From Pseudomonas sp. MUP55 (GTDB lineage: Bacteria; Pseudomonadota; Gammaproteobacteria; Pseudomonadales; Pseudomonadaceae), in assembly GCF_034043515.1 (NCBI RefSeq), contig NZ_CP138214.1:3720001-3784000 (forward strand): 64,000 bases of DNA, read 5' to 3'. A model generated the notes under the pieces. The model had not been told where the DNA came from, did no database searches, and was given only the letters and a program-made list of their open reading frames with translations. Below, piece by piece: positions 47,065 through 56,253 of the stretch (position 1 is its first letter; every line of letters starts with the position of its first letter). The translations under genes and the position numbers were made by a program.

Positions 47065-48207
47065 TTAACCGCGCAGCGTTACAACCTTCAATGCTGGCGC
47101 AACCGGTTTATTGTATAACTGCCCTTCCATACTTCCGGCGAAGACAGCGCCATTCTTGTTTCTCGCACCCTTGTCCAATGGCACCCCGACGCGCGCGCCC
47201 AATGCTCCGGCATCAACGACCTGCATATGCTCTTTCAGCCCCAGGTACGACAACGCCGTGTCGCCGTCGATGCCGTGCCCTGCTGCGGCCAGCACACCCG
47301 GATAAGTACGGTGGGCATGGTAGGCACTGTCTTTGTCATACAGGCTGAAAAAACGGTCCGTCGCGTTGTTGCGCTCCAGTTCCACGTGTTGACGCTTGCT
47401 CATTACGCCAAACAGAAACTGCGCATCCTTGACCATGCCTTCGTCACCGCCACTGAATTTCGCCGCCTTGGCCGACAGTTGAAGCTCTTCACGGGTGATG
47501 TGCAGTTTAAAGCCGTCTTTCATCGTCACGTTATAGCCATCTCCACTCTTGGCGACCTCCTCGAAAACCCCAGCCGGGCTTTGTCCGAAGGTGGCCATGG
47601 CCACCTTGATCGCGGCGACGTGCTCCTCTCTGCCTGTCGTGCCCATGAGGGGATAATTCTCGTACGTGGCGCGCAGCCCGTTGCGGATATCGTCGGGCTT
47701 TTGCCCTTTGGCTTTATCCGACAAAAACGTGTTCGTCGGCTCGGTGTTCTTATCGGAAAACATGTCGATAAGTTCGGTATCGAAAGCGTTGCGACTGCGG
47801 GCCAGATCCGATCGGTTCATGAACGGCGCCAATCGTTCTTTCCATACTTGCTTACTGGGCCGCACGGTTTCAGGGGCTGGCGCCACATCAACCGGCGGTT
47901 TGGGAATCACCGTCACGGGTGGTTTGGGTATCACGGCCACGGGGGGCTGTGGCGCAGGTGGCGCGTTTTCCTGGTCCATCCATGTTTTGAGCGTGGTGAT
48001 GAGCGTACCGAGTAACATCAACAGCTCAGCCATACGTTGGTCATTCCCGCTTGACGGGGAAGTTCGGCCAACCGCGTTCTGTGCTGGCAGTTGCCCGAAA
48101 CGATTCAATCGGTCAGGGGTGGGCTGATCGCGTGTTTTATCGAGCTGTTCAGAAGTTGCATAGGCGGAATAAACCTGCCCGTTGTTCGACGTGTTGAGCG
48201 TGACCAT
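47065..48207 (-). CDS. Type III effector candidate, catalytically degenerate paralogue of the neighbouring gene
   Basis: 380 residues from ATG 48207 (GAGG 8 bases upstream). The first 60 residues are rich in Ser, Thr, Asn and Gln, as in type III secreted proteins. A proline-rich tract (PPVAVIPKPPVTVIPKPPV) follows near 90. The C-terminal half aligns with the next gene: REEHVAAIKVAMATFG versus GNCVTVSAIKAAMMRFG, and DGFKLHITREEL versus DGFKLDITHEEL. The Cys is lost here, and GAVFAGSMEG replaces the region with the His, so no protease activity is expected. A hrp box lies 115 bp upstream. Exact family unknown to me. Confidence 0.65.
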   Translation of the reverse strand: MVTLNTSNNGQVYSAYATSEQLDKTRDQPTPDRLNRFGQLPAQNAVGRTSPSSGNDQRMAELLMLLGTLITTLKTWMDQENAPPAPQPPVAVIPKPPVTVIPKPPVDVAPAPETVRPSKQVWKERLAPFMNRSDLARSRNAFDTELIDMFSDKNTEPTNTFLSDKAKGQKPDDIRNGLRATYENYPLMGTTGREEHVAAIKVAMATFGQSPAGVFEEVAKSGDGYNVTMKDGFKLHITREELQLSAKAAKFSGGDEGMVKDAQFLFGVMSKRQHVELERNNATDRFFSLYDKDSAYHAHRTYPGVLAAAGHGIDGDTALSYLGLKEHMQVVDAGALGARVGVPLDKGARNKNGAVFAGSMEGQLYNKPVAPALKVVTLRG

Positions 48208-48321
48208 CTTGTTTAGCCTCATTAATAAAAGGAAGGGAATCGCAGGGGTAACTCTTATTGCGATTCAACAAACATTACTTGCCAACCGTCACCGTCGGTT
48301 ATTGCATCCGGCAAGTCCTCA

Positions 48322-48349
48322 TGCGTGGCAAGTCGGTGAGAAAGGTTCC
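48322..48349 (-). promoter_or_regulatory. hrp box (HrpL sigma-factor promoter)
   Basis: On the minus strand: GGAACC, 15 bases, CCACGCA. This fits the HrpL consensus GGAACC-N15/16-CCACNNA at every fixed position and points at the effector-like gene starting at 48207. Confidence 0.75.
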
Positions 48350-48527
48350 TGATTTCAGAGGGGCAACAGGTAACAACGTCCTTCTATTTCAGCTGATTTA
48401 CATCGGAATATTCCTAAACCGCGACGCGTTCATCTGAACAATGCTCAGCGCAATCTGAACGGCGCCGCTTGCAGCGGCCTATCCAAACCAAACAACAGGC
48501 GTCATTGCTCATTTGAACAGGCGGCTG
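48350..48527. other. Intergenic, nothing further recognised
   Basis: Between the hrp box and the next minus-strand gene end there is a GC-rich inverted pair (GGCGCCGCTT-GCAGCGGCC near 48461-48479) and no coding potential. Confidence 0.3.
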
Positions 48528-49034
48528 TCACTGATAAGGAATCAAGCGATCATGGTCCAGGTCACGCATCAAGTCGCTCAGCATTTCGCTTTCGCTGCGG
48601 GGCTCGGTCATGGGGATGTACCAGGTCGTGGCCGTCCAACCGCCACGCTTGTAGGCATAGGTTTTGAGCAGTTGACCGTCCTTGAACAACGAGCCGTGCA
48701 ACTGGCGTTCGTAGGTGTATGGCACCGGCACGGTCAGCAGCGTCAATGCGCCAAGCAGTGCCGGGAACACACCAGCACCTTTACCGCCGCGCTGGTCGAT
48801 CAACAGGCTGTAGCCGGTCTTGCTGACGCCGCCGTCCAGAAAACTGAAGGCGCCTGTATCACGCAACCGTTGGATGACTTCGCGCTGTGTCTGCTGCTCG
48901 AACCGCGACGTGGGCGAAGGCATTGTGACGCTCATCGGCACGTAGGCACGCTCTGCCTTGTAGTCCAAAGGTTTGAGCGCGGTACTGCAACCGCCGAGTA
49001 ACAGCGCCACAGCCAATAGCGTAGTCCTGATCAT
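48528..49034 (-). CDS. Putative lipoprotein, third gene of a lipoprotein operon
   Basis: 168 residues. Signal LAVALLLGGCSTALKP with lipobox cysteine. One hydrophobic stretch (FPALLGALTLLTVPVPYTYE) lies in the middle. It shares layout with the upstream protein (repeat-like RLRDTGAF, a central hydrophobic segment, a GSLFKDGQLLKTYAY strand), so the two are probably distant paralogues. Overlaps it by 4 bp. Function unknown. Confidence 0.75.
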   Translation of the reverse strand: MIRTTLLAVALLLGGCSTALKPLDYKAERAYVPMSVTMPSPTSRFEQQTQREVIQRLRDTGAFSFLDGGVSKTGYSLLIDQRGGKGAGVFPALLGALTLLTVPVPYTYERQLHGSLFKDGQLLKTYAYKRGGWTATTWYIPMTEPRSESEMLSDLMRDLDHDRLIPYQ

Positions 49035-49549
49035 TGCGCATGCTCCTCGGGCACCAGGCCGTCGCGTTGTACATCCTCAGCAAAGGCACGTGTGACACGA
49101 TTAACGTTCTGGGGCTCCATCCCGCCAGGGCCGTCCAGGAGCCAGGAATATTTGTGGGTGACGTTGCGGTAGCTGTACTGCTTGAGCTGCTTACCGTTTT
49201 GCTGCAGGGAAAATTCGGTGGTGGTGTCGATGCTCACGGACAGGGGCATCAGAAACAGCGTGGCTGCGCTGAGCAGTACAACCGGGAAAGGCGGCATATC
49301 ACGTTCAATGGTGTAGCGTACCCACACCGAATAATCTCCCGCATTGCCGCGGCCGCTCTCGACGCTGCGAAACACGCCGGTTTCGCGCAGCTGATTACGA
49401 ATGAGTGCGGCATTGAGCGGGTCATCGATCATGACGTGGATCGGCTTGAGGTACTCCTTGCCATCCGGCAAGGCGCGCTCCGGCAACGTATGGGTGGTTG
49501 CGCACCCCGTCAGCAGCGCCAGGGCGCCGAGGGTAGTCAGGCGGTTCAT
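49031..49549 (-). CDS. Putative lipoprotein, second gene of a lipoprotein operon
   Basis: 172 residues with lipobox LALLTGCAT. Contains QLRETGVFRSV, a hydrophobic FPVVLLSAATLFLMPLSVSI segment and FSLQQNGKQLKQYSYRNV, each with a counterpart in the next protein. 4-bp overlaps join it to both neighbours. I do not recognise a function. Confidence 0.75.
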   Translation of the reverse strand: MNRLTTLGALALLTGCATTHTLPERALPDGKEYLKPIHVMIDDPLNAALIRNQLRETGVFRSVESGRGNAGDYSVWVRYTIERDMPPFPVVLLSAATLFLMPLSVSIDTTTEFSLQQNGKQLKQYSYRNVTHKYSWLLDGPGGMEPQNVNRVTRAFAEDVQRDGLVPEEHAQ

Positions 49550-50208
49550 GGGCGTGTCTCGTCAAGGGTGTTCCGGGCCGAGCCTTCTGGCTGCGGTGCG
49601 ATGATATAAGGGGCGGCGCTGCGATAATCCAGGGGCAGCAACTCGAGAGTCGGCAGGCCTGGGACATAGTGGCGAGCAAGCGGCTCGTCGCGACCTTGCT
49701 GGTCACGCCAGCGAAAGGCACAGAGGGAGGCGCCCAGGCACAGTGAGCGGAACTCACCGAGGTAATAGGCGTTGCCGGCCTTCAGGCGCAGCGGCAGGTT
49801 GAATTTCTCTCGCGCTTGCACCGAGGTGTAGGTCGTACCCAGCGTGGGTGAATAGCTGCTGGAAAAAAACTGAAAGTCATAAAACTCATAATCCCCAGGC
49901 TTGAGCGCGAGCACGAATACGCTCGCCGCACCGCTCGCATCCTTCACGTCCTGAGGTGTTTGCTGCCCGGCACCGACCCATATCGCTGCGGCGCCAAACG
50001 CAGAACCGCGCTTGCGAAACAGAAGGCGCTGGTTGGGTGCAGGAGACGCATTGAGGCTCTGTGGGCCGATTGACCCCACAATATAAGCGACCGGTTCCTG
50101 GGGGCCAGGTTGCAATGGCTGGCTGACCAATGAGGCGGGTTGGGTACCGCAACCCGCGAGGGCCGCCGTCATCAAGAACAAGGCCAAGGGCCTGGAGAAG
50201 CAAGACAT
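49546..50208 (-). CDS. Putative lipoprotein, first gene of a lipoprotein operon
   Basis: 220 residues; lipobox ALAGCGTQ. The central part (GDYEFYDFQFFSS, REKFNLPLRLKAGNAYYLGEF) is the pattern of proteins that format a periplasmic or outer-membrane beta sandwich. Unrelated in sequence to the two following lipoproteins but translationally coupled to them. Function unknown. Confidence 0.75.
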   Translation of the reverse strand: MSCFSRPLALFLMTAALAGCGTQPASLVSQPLQPGPQEPVAYIVGSIGPQSLNASPAPNQRLLFRKRGSAFGAAAIWVGAGQQTPQDVKDASGAASVFVLALKPGDYEFYDFQFFSSSYSPTLGTTYTSVQAREKFNLPLRLKAGNAYYLGEFRSLCLGASLCAFRWRDQQGRDEPLARHYVPGLPTLELLPLDYRSAAPYIIAPQPEGSARNTLDETRP

Positions 50209-50343
50209 ATCGAATCCCGAACGCTGGCAAAAGGAAATTGCAGGCGTCAGGACAACGAGGGGATGAGCCTTCCTGGCGCTGCGCCTCGCGTCACTGCGAG
50301 GGGTGCGAATGGTACGGGGGGATTCGAGGTTTGACTACACCCT

Positions 50344-50430
50344 GTGGGAGGAGGCTTGCCCTCGATGGCGATGCACTAGCTGCGAATGCGCCAGCTGAAC
50401 CGCCGCTATCGGGGGCAAGCCCCTCCCACA
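50344..50430. repeat. REPIN
   Basis: tgtgggagga and ccctcccaca arms, 87 bp, between the lipoprotein operon promoter and the end of the FMN-binding protein gene. Confidence 0.8.
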
Positions 50431-50463
50431 TTTGAATGCCTGTGCCGGGCAGGCCGCGCCTGG

Positions 50464-51396
50464 CTACCAGGTGCCCATCGCCAGGCTATGGGGCGAAAAC
50501 TCGGCGAACTGCCAGCGCAAGGCCAACGCTGCCGGGCGGCGCACGGCATGCTCCACCGTTAACGTCCACAAGCGCTGCGCACCTTCGAACTCGGCCACTT
50601 GCGGCCCGCTGAGGATCAACGCAGTACGCCCGGCCACTTGCAGCACGTCGCCGCGCTCAAAATCAATGAACAACAACCCCGCCACCGGGTTGGCCTGCAG
50701 GTTACCGAGGGTGTTGAAGAAAAGATTGCCGGCAAAATCCGGAATGGTCAGCACGTTGCCCTCAACCCGCACGAACCCCGTGTTGCCACCGCGATGAGAA
50801 ACGTCCACCGAGCGCTCGCCGTGCGCGTCCACATAGCTGGCAACGAAAAAGGTGTCGGCCTGGCGAATCAACGTCTGCGCGGCCTCGTCCAGTTGGTCGC
50901 TGCGCTCGACGGCGGTGCCGGGTTTGCGCGCTATCCCGGCGACGGGCCGCAGTTGGATGTACTTCGGGCAGTTGCCGAAGGTGTGCACCACATCGACCGC
51001 GAAGCCGTCGTGATCAAGCGATCCAATCCGACCATTCATGCGGTTGCGGCGGCGGGTACCAAGGTCGATGCCCAGCAGCCCGACAGACGCACCGTGAACC
51101 ATGCCGGCCCGGGCGGGATCGCTGTTGGAGGGCAGGCTGTCGATCAGCAGCGTCTGCGGATCCGGCGAATGCGCAAACCCTGGCGCGCCTTCCAGCAGCG
51201 TCGCCCAGGGGATGCCCTGCTCGTCCACCACGCCCGCTACCAGGTAAGGCAGCAACGGATAGAAATCGCGATGCTGCTCCGGCAAGTGATCGCGTATGAC
51301 CTTGGGCCCGATCACGGCCATTCGTTCGCCGACACCGGCACTGTCCTGCAATTGCCGTTCACCGGCATGCCACGGAGATTGTTCGATCGAGTTCAT
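50464..51396 (-). CDS. Pyridoxamine-5'-phosphate-oxidase-family FMN-binding protein
   Basis: 310 residues. The C-terminal half has the split-barrel flavin fold: ADTFFVASYVD, HRGGNTGFVRVEGNVLTIPDF, NLFFNTLGNLQANPVAGLLFIDF. These proteins bind FMN and often reduce or sequester small molecules; a link to oxidative stress is usual but unproven here. ATG 51396 follows GAGGTGG. Divergent REPIN downstream. Confidence 0.82.
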   Translation of the reverse strand: MNSIEQSPWHAGERQLQDSAGVGERMAVIGPKVIRDHLPEQHRDFYPLLPYLVAGVVDEQGIPWATLLEGAPGFAHSPDPQTLLIDSLPSNSDPARAGMVHGASVGLLGIDLGTRRRNRMNGRIGSLDHDGFAVDVVHTFGNCPKYIQLRPVAGIARKPGTAVERSDQLDEAAQTLIRQADTFFVASYVDAHGERSVDVSHRGGNTGFVRVEGNVLTIPDFAGNLFFNTLGNLQANPVAGLLFIDFERGDVLQVAGRTALILSGPQVAEFEGAQRLWTLTVEHAVRRPAALALRWQFAEFSPHSLAMGTW

Positions 51397-51476
51397 GGCG
51401 ACCACCTCTGGTTGTGATACCTCGATGCTGCGCCCCTACCGTTTTGGGGAGAATGCCCAGCCAAGGCAATCCACCA

Positions 51477-52361
51477 TTACGCCAACTGAAATGCCGGGTG
51501 CTCACGCAACGCCACGACGCAGTAGTCGACAAAACTGCGCACGCGCATCGACGCATGGCGGCCTTCGCGATGGACGATATAGACCGGCAGCGGCGGCAGG
51601 TCGAAGTCCGGCAAGATACGCCGCAGGTGACCACTCATCAGGTGATCGTGAACGGCATAGCTCAGGCAACGAACCACCCCCGCGCCCTGCACAGCGGCAT
51701 TGATTGCGCCTTGCACCGTGGTGCAACTCAGGCGTGCGCGGGCCTTGAGTACATCGTGCGGGAACTGCCAGTGAACGGGCTCGGCGCCGGCGATCAGATG
51801 GTGCTGCTTGAGATCAGCCGGCTGCAGCGGCTCGCCCTTGGCCGCCAGGTAAGCAGGGCTGGCGCAAAGGATGCTGCGCACCTGCCCGACTTGCCGTGCA
51901 ATGAGCGACGAACTGGGCAGTTCACCCACCAGCACGGCGACATCCAGCCCCTCTTCGTGCAGGTTCGGGTAATAGTCGTGGTAATGGGCGACGAGACGCA
52001 CCGCCGGGTAGCGGTCCATATAGCCGGCCAGCAGCGGCGCCATCAAATGGCGGCTGAACAGCAAGGGCATAAATACCCGCAGATTACCCTGGGCCTGCAC
52101 ATGCGAGCCGTTGGCCGAGGCTTCAGCGGCGTCCACCGCCGCCAGCAACCGCACGCAATCGGCCAGATAGGCGTGGCCTGCATCCGTCAGGCTGACCCCA
52201 CGGGTACTGCGCTGCAACAACATCACCCGCAGACGTGCCTCCAGACGCGCAATCGCGCGCACCAGGGTCGGGCCGGAGACCTGCGCAATGCGCGCCGCCG
52301 CCGCCAGGCTCGGTTGCCCGACCAGCGCCACGAACAGTTGCATGTCGCGATAACGTTCCAT
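51477..52361 (-). CDS. LysR-family transcriptional regulator
   Basis: 294 residues, AaeR/PtxR-like LysR type without added domains. Helix-turn-helix FVALVGQPSLAAAARIAQVSGPTL. Its start overlaps the stop of the next LysR gene upstream (ATGA), an unusual tandem of two related regulators. Either may control the FMN-binding protein or GST gene beside them. Confidence 0.85.
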   Translation of the reverse strand: MERYRDMQLFVALVGQPSLAAAARIAQVSGPTLVRAIARLEARLRVMLLQRSTRGVSLTDAGHAYLADCVRLLAAVDAAEASANGSHVQAQGNLRVFMPLLFSRHLMAPLLAGYMDRYPAVRLVAHYHDYYPNLHEEGLDVAVLVGELPSSSLIARQVGQVRSILCASPAYLAAKGEPLQPADLKQHHLIAGAEPVHWQFPHDVLKARARLSCTTVQGAINAAVQGAGVVRCLSYAVHDHLMSGHLRRILPDFDLPPLPVYIVHREGRHASMRVRSFVDYCVVALREHPAFQLA

Positions 52362-53281
52362 CAGTCGCGCTGCTTCATCGCCGGGTTCAAGGCGCTATCC
52401 TGCCCGAGGCGCTGGGTAAGAAAATCGACAAAGCTATGGACCTTGGCCGGCACTCGACCGTTGTTCTGGAACACCACCTGGATCGGCAGCGCAGCCGGCT
52501 CGAAATCCTGCAGCACAACTTCCAACTCCCCCGCCGCCACCGCTGCCGCAACCTGGTAGGACAGCACCCGTGTCATTCCCCAACCCAGGCGTGTCAGGTT
52601 GATCGCGGCATTGTTCGCGGTGACCACCAGGCGCGGCTCGATAGGCACTGCCAGCGGCTGGCCGCCGTCGACAAACGCCCATTCACTCACCAATTGGCTG
52701 GAGGAGGAGGTAACGACCTTGGCTTCACGCAATTGTTCAGGCCGCTGGGGTCGCCCCTGTCGGTCCAGGTAGTCGGGCGATGCGCAGACCACCCGGCGCA
52801 CTTCACCGACCTTGATCGCCTGCTGCCCTGGCTCATGCAGATGGCCGATGCGCACGGCCACATCGACGCCTTCGTCGGTCATATTGACCACCCGATCGAC
52901 CAGCAAGGCATGGATGTTCACCAGTGGGAACCGGTCCAGATAATCCGCGAGTGCCGGCGCCACGAACAGCTCGCCGAACAGCACTGGGGCGGTGACGTTC
53001 AGCTGCCCACACGGGATCGAATAACTGCCCGCCGCCGCTTCCTCGGCCTCATCGAGCTCGGCGAGAATGCGCCGACAGTCTTGCAGGTAACGCTGCCCGG
53101 CTTCGGTCAGGTGCAGGCTGCGGGTGGTGCGCGACAGCAGCTGGGTGCCGATGCGTTGTTCCATCGCAGCGATCGCCCGGGTCACGCTGGGCGGCGAGGT
53201 ATTCAGGCGGCGCGCGGCGGCAGCAAAGCCCTCCTCGTCGGCCACCGCGAGGAATACCTGCATTTCATGAAAACGGTCCAT
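52361..53281 (-). CDS. LysR-family transcriptional regulator
   Basis: 306 residues from ATG 53281 (MDRFHEMQVFLAVADEEGF). Typical HTH (AAAARRLNTSPPSVTRAIAA). About the same layout as the following LysR, suggesting an old duplication. The frame is open for 55 codons upstream, but that part overlaps the GST end and lacks homology signs. Confidence 0.87.
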   Translation of the reverse strand: MDRFHEMQVFLAVADEEGFAAAARRLNTSPPSVTRAIAAMEQRIGTQLLSRTTRSLHLTEAGQRYLQDCRRILAELDEAEEAAAGSYSIPCGQLNVTAPVLFGELFVAPALADYLDRFPLVNIHALLVDRVVNMTDEGVDVAVRIGHLHEPGQQAIKVGEVRRVVCASPDYLDRQGRPQRPEQLREAKVVTSSSSQLVSEWAFVDGGQPLAVPIEPRLVVTANNAAINLTRLGWGMTRVLSYQVAAAVAAGELEVVLQDFEPAALPIQVVFQNNGRVPAKVHSFVDFLTQRLGQDSALNPAMKQRD

Positions 53282-53297
53282 CGACGCCCCTTGCTGG

Positions 53298-53924
53298 TTA
53301 CTGTGATTGCAGACCCGCCGCCGTGCGCGGCATGCCGATGAAACCCGGCAGTGCTTCGATGCTGGCGAGCCAGGCGCGTACCTGAGGATAGTCGGCCAGC
53401 GACACGTTGCCTTCCGGCGCATGGGCCGTGTAGGTGTAGAACGCAATATCGGCGATGCTCGGCTGGTCGCCAGCCAGAAAACGGCTTTCGCCCAGTTGTT
53501 GCTCCATCACGGCCAGCAGCGCATGAGCACGACTGATCGCCACGCCCGTGTCCACCTCGGCGCCAAACACCGTGGCCAAACGCGCCGTGGCCGGCCCCGC
53601 ATGCAGCTGACCGGCCGCAGCCGAGAGCCAGCGCTGCACGCGCGCCTGCCCAACCGGATCAGCGGGCAGCCACTGGCCGTTGCCATAGGTGGCGGCCAGA
53701 TAAACCAGGATGGCGTTGGAGTCCGCCAGGATCGTCCCGCCATCGTCGATCACCGGCACCTGGCCGAAGCGGTTGAGGGTGGTGAGGAATTGAGGCGTTT
53801 TATGCGCGCCTTGCTTGAGGTCTACCTGGATATATTCCATGGGCAGGCCCAACAGAGAGAGCATCAGCTCGACCCGATGGGAGTGACCGGACAGGGTGAG
53901 ACCATACAGTTTGATTGCGGGCAT
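53298..53924 (-). CDS. Glutathione S-transferase
   Basis: 208 residues. Thioredoxin-like N-terminus ([19 protein letters not shown], then [21 protein letters not shown] with the cis-Pro and glutathione-binding D-S) and a helical C-terminal domain with the N-capping box [13 protein letters not shown] 53924 follows GGAG; ATG 53936 is an alternative. Encoded 17 bp before the LysR pair on the same strand, probably part of one regulon. Confidence 0.87.
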   Translation of the reverse strand: MPAIKLYGLTLSGHSHRVELMLSLLGLPMEYIQVDLKQGAHKTPQFLTTLNRFGQVPVIDDGGTILADSNAILVYLAATYGNGQWLPADPVGQARVQRWLSAAAGQLHAGPATARLATVFGAEVDTGVAISRAHALLAVMEQQLGESRFLAGDQPSIADIAFYTYTAHAPEGNVSLADYPQVRAWLASIEALPGFIGMPRTAAGLQSQ

Positions 53925-54064
53925 GACGGACTCCATGGGCTTGTCGACCGAGTATTCGTGTCGATGGCTGCAATCTTCCTATGCGCTAACCGTCAGCAGA
54001 ATGACCAGCTTATACAATCGAGCATTTCATAAAATGAAACAACTACGCGATCCATCACTCGCAA

Positions 54065-55312
54065 CTACCCGCTAGCCAGGTAAGCTCCCCGCAATTCAAG
54101 GGCGCGAATCCTGCGGTAATCCGCTTCGATCACCGCTGGGTCGCTATTTACCAGATACACCGTGCCGGGCTGACTGAACACATCTTGAGTTACGCCTATG
54201 TGCTGGCCGCTCTCGACGTAAAACACTGCCTCAAAAAACGACTCCAGCTTGAGCAGTTCTTTCAAAAACACGTCCCTTTCAAAACAGCCTTCCGAGCGAT
54301 TGATCAAACAAACATTGTAGGTGTGTTGCAGACGCCGATAATCAACCTTGCTCTCCAATCGTTTCTGAAATACCTCAGGCTGTATGAGGGATAAAACCAC
54401 GGCGTCAATCTGCCCAAGGCCAGTGGTCATTCTTGAAACATCAGGCCGGAGAATGCCGTCAGTGCGGGCAGCAATTTCTACCAGTTTCGGACCGCTTTCG
54501 GTGAGCATGACCTCGGCATGACTGGGGCCGTTTCGTATGCCGAGACACCGCACCACTGCTTTCGTGTAGTCGACCAGAATTGAGTAAACCGGCGAGTCAG
54601 GTCCAATCAGCTCATCAATGTCATAGAGAACCCCGCCAGTCGGCGTTCGCTGCTTTTGGTATCGTACGACCTCAGTGACAAGCTGCTGCCCGTCGAGAGA
54701 GACCATATTCACCACAAACTCCACCCCCACCAGATATTCCTGGATCAGGACCTGCGTGTTAGGGATATTCAGCTTATTGGTCGTTCCCAGTAGACGTTCC
54801 ACGGCAGCCTGGCAGGCGTGCATACCTTCACAGATAAACACGCCATCGGCGCCTGCGCTTTCGAGGGGCTTGATTACTACAGGAAAACGTCCGTGCTCAC
54901 TGATCCAGTCTCGCGCAAGCGCCCAAGAGCCAGCGATGAACTGCTGTGCGGCCGGCAGTTGCGCCTGAGTTATGCACTGGATCATTTCGTACTTGTTTCG
55001 ACGTGCGTTAGTTTTGTCGAAATGATTGCGATAAGACAGTTGCAACCGCTCATTCAAGTGGTCAGCCAGAAGCACACCGGTTTCCGCACCCGCAAGAACG
55101 AACTGTGGCTTGAAACGTCGGACTTGCGCCAATGTCGTTGCAACGTCTGCGTTGACGATCATCTGTTCATAGAGCCCGCAGTCAAAACCTTTGTAATAGT
55201 AGCTGTCCAGCGCTTCTGAAGAAGCAACGTGCGCCAGCACACAACCTTCATCTTTTAAACGCTTGGCCAAGAACTTCCCTGATGAAAACCCATCGACCAT
55301 GACGACTCTCAT
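54065..55312 (-). CDS. ATP-grasp ligase (L-amino-acid ligase type)
   Basis: 415 residues. N-terminal Rossmann-like part (VVMVDGFSSGKFLAKRL), then an ATP-grasp core: GRFPVVIKPLESAGADGVFIC (lysine and glycine-rich loop), QVLIQEYLVGVEFVVN, and HAEVMLTESGPKLVEIAARTDG for Mg and substrate. This is the layout of BacD/DdaF-like ligases, which form peptide or amide bonds between amino acids with ATP. It overlaps the exporter gene by 4 bp. Together with the truncated PLP enzyme it suggests a dipeptide-like metabolite. GC is lower than in flanking genes. Confidence 0.78.
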   Translation of the reverse strand: MRVVMVDGFSSGKFLAKRLKDEGCVLAHVASSEALDSYYYKGFDCGLYEQMIVNADVATTLAQVRRFKPQFVLAGAETGVLLADHLNERLQLSYRNHFDKTNARRNKYEMIQCITQAQLPAAQQFIAGSWALARDWISEHGRFPVVIKPLESAGADGVFICEGMHACQAAVERLLGTTNKLNIPNTQVLIQEYLVGVEFVVNMVSLDGQQLVTEVVRYQKQRTPTGGVLYDIDELIGPDSPVYSILVDYTKAVVRCLGIRNGPSHAEVMLTESGPKLVEIAARTDGILRPDVSRMTTGLGQIDAVVLSLIQPEVFQKRLESKVDYRRLQHTYNVCLINRSEGCFERDVFLKELLKLESFFEAVFYVESGQHIGVTQDVFSQPGTVYLVNSDPAVIEADYRRIRALELRGAYLASG

Positions 55313-56220
55313 AAAACCTTCCTTTTCAATGCATACAACGACCTGCCTAGCAGTAAAAAGATAATCACAGAGACCGCTGCCACGCTGGCGAGGGAGAATT
55401 CAACTCTCGCATCCAGGTACTGGAGCAGTAAAACGAACACAGGAAGCGTCAGCAAAACCAGGGAAACGTGAATAGGCGTGAGGTAATAGATCGTTTTCTG
55501 GATCAGGTAAATGGGTAGCAAATGCCCTAACACTACCAGGAGCACGATAGCCGGTACCCGCTCGCCATCGAGTAGAAAACTCGCGCCTGTGAAAGGTATT
55601 GCCACGGCACAAACACCTACCATCGCAATATTTCTAATACCCAGAATCTCGTACACGGTCCATTGGCGAGCAAACATCTCCCTGGAAAAAATCGTGTACA
55701 CGACCGTGCCCAGCGCACACACCAAAACACTGGCAATACCAAGCGCACGTTGCCCACCGGTGGTAGTGACTACTCCGCTCTCACCGATAAAAGAATTGAA
55801 CAACATGATTGCCACCGAGATGAGCACTAGCCAGGAAACCGCCGTGTCTGCGAGAGCGACCTTGACGCTACGTTTTTTCACCAACGATATAATCAACGTT
55901 AGTGCTGGACCACAGGCTACCGAGGCCACCCCGACTACCGCGGGCTCCAGATAACGCAACGCATAAAACAGCCCGCCCCAATTAAGAAGAACCGCAAGAT
56001 TGACGATAACGACCAATCGCCATTGGGCTTTAAATTTTGAACACAACAAATCGGTATTTTTATAGAACGCCAATAAACCAAAAAAGCAGGCTGAGGTAAT
56101 GAAACAATAAAAAATCAAAGTCAACGTGCTGATGGTTTGAGTGACCAGCGCAACATAAACGTCGAACGCGGCGCTGATGAAACAAAACACCAAGCCGATG
56201 AGTACACCGATTCGCTGCAT
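55309..56220 (-). CDS. DMT-family (EamA) exporter
   Basis: 303 residues with ten hydrophobic helices in two EamA halves. Such transporters export amino acids and related small molecules. GGGGGA lies about 9 bases before the ATG. The coupling to an ATP-grasp ligase suggests that it exports the ligase product or protects the producer. Confidence 0.8.
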   Translation of the reverse strand: MQRIGVLIGLVFCFISAAFDVYVALVTQTISTLTLIFYCFITSACFFGLLAFYKNTDLLCSKFKAQWRLVVIVNLAVLLNWGGLFYALRYLEPAVVGVASVACGPALTLIISLVKKRSVKVALADTAVSWLVLISVAIMLFNSFIGESGVVTTTGGQRALGIASVLVCALGTVVYTIFSREMFARQWTVYEILGIRNIAMVGVCAVAIPFTGASFLLDGERVPAIVLLVVLGHLLPIYLIQKTIYYLTPIHVSLVLLTLPVFVLLLQYLDARVEFSLASVAAVSVIIFLLLGRSLYALKRKVL

Positions 56221-56253
56221 TATATTTATCCCCCAATGCGCACTTGAACGCCC

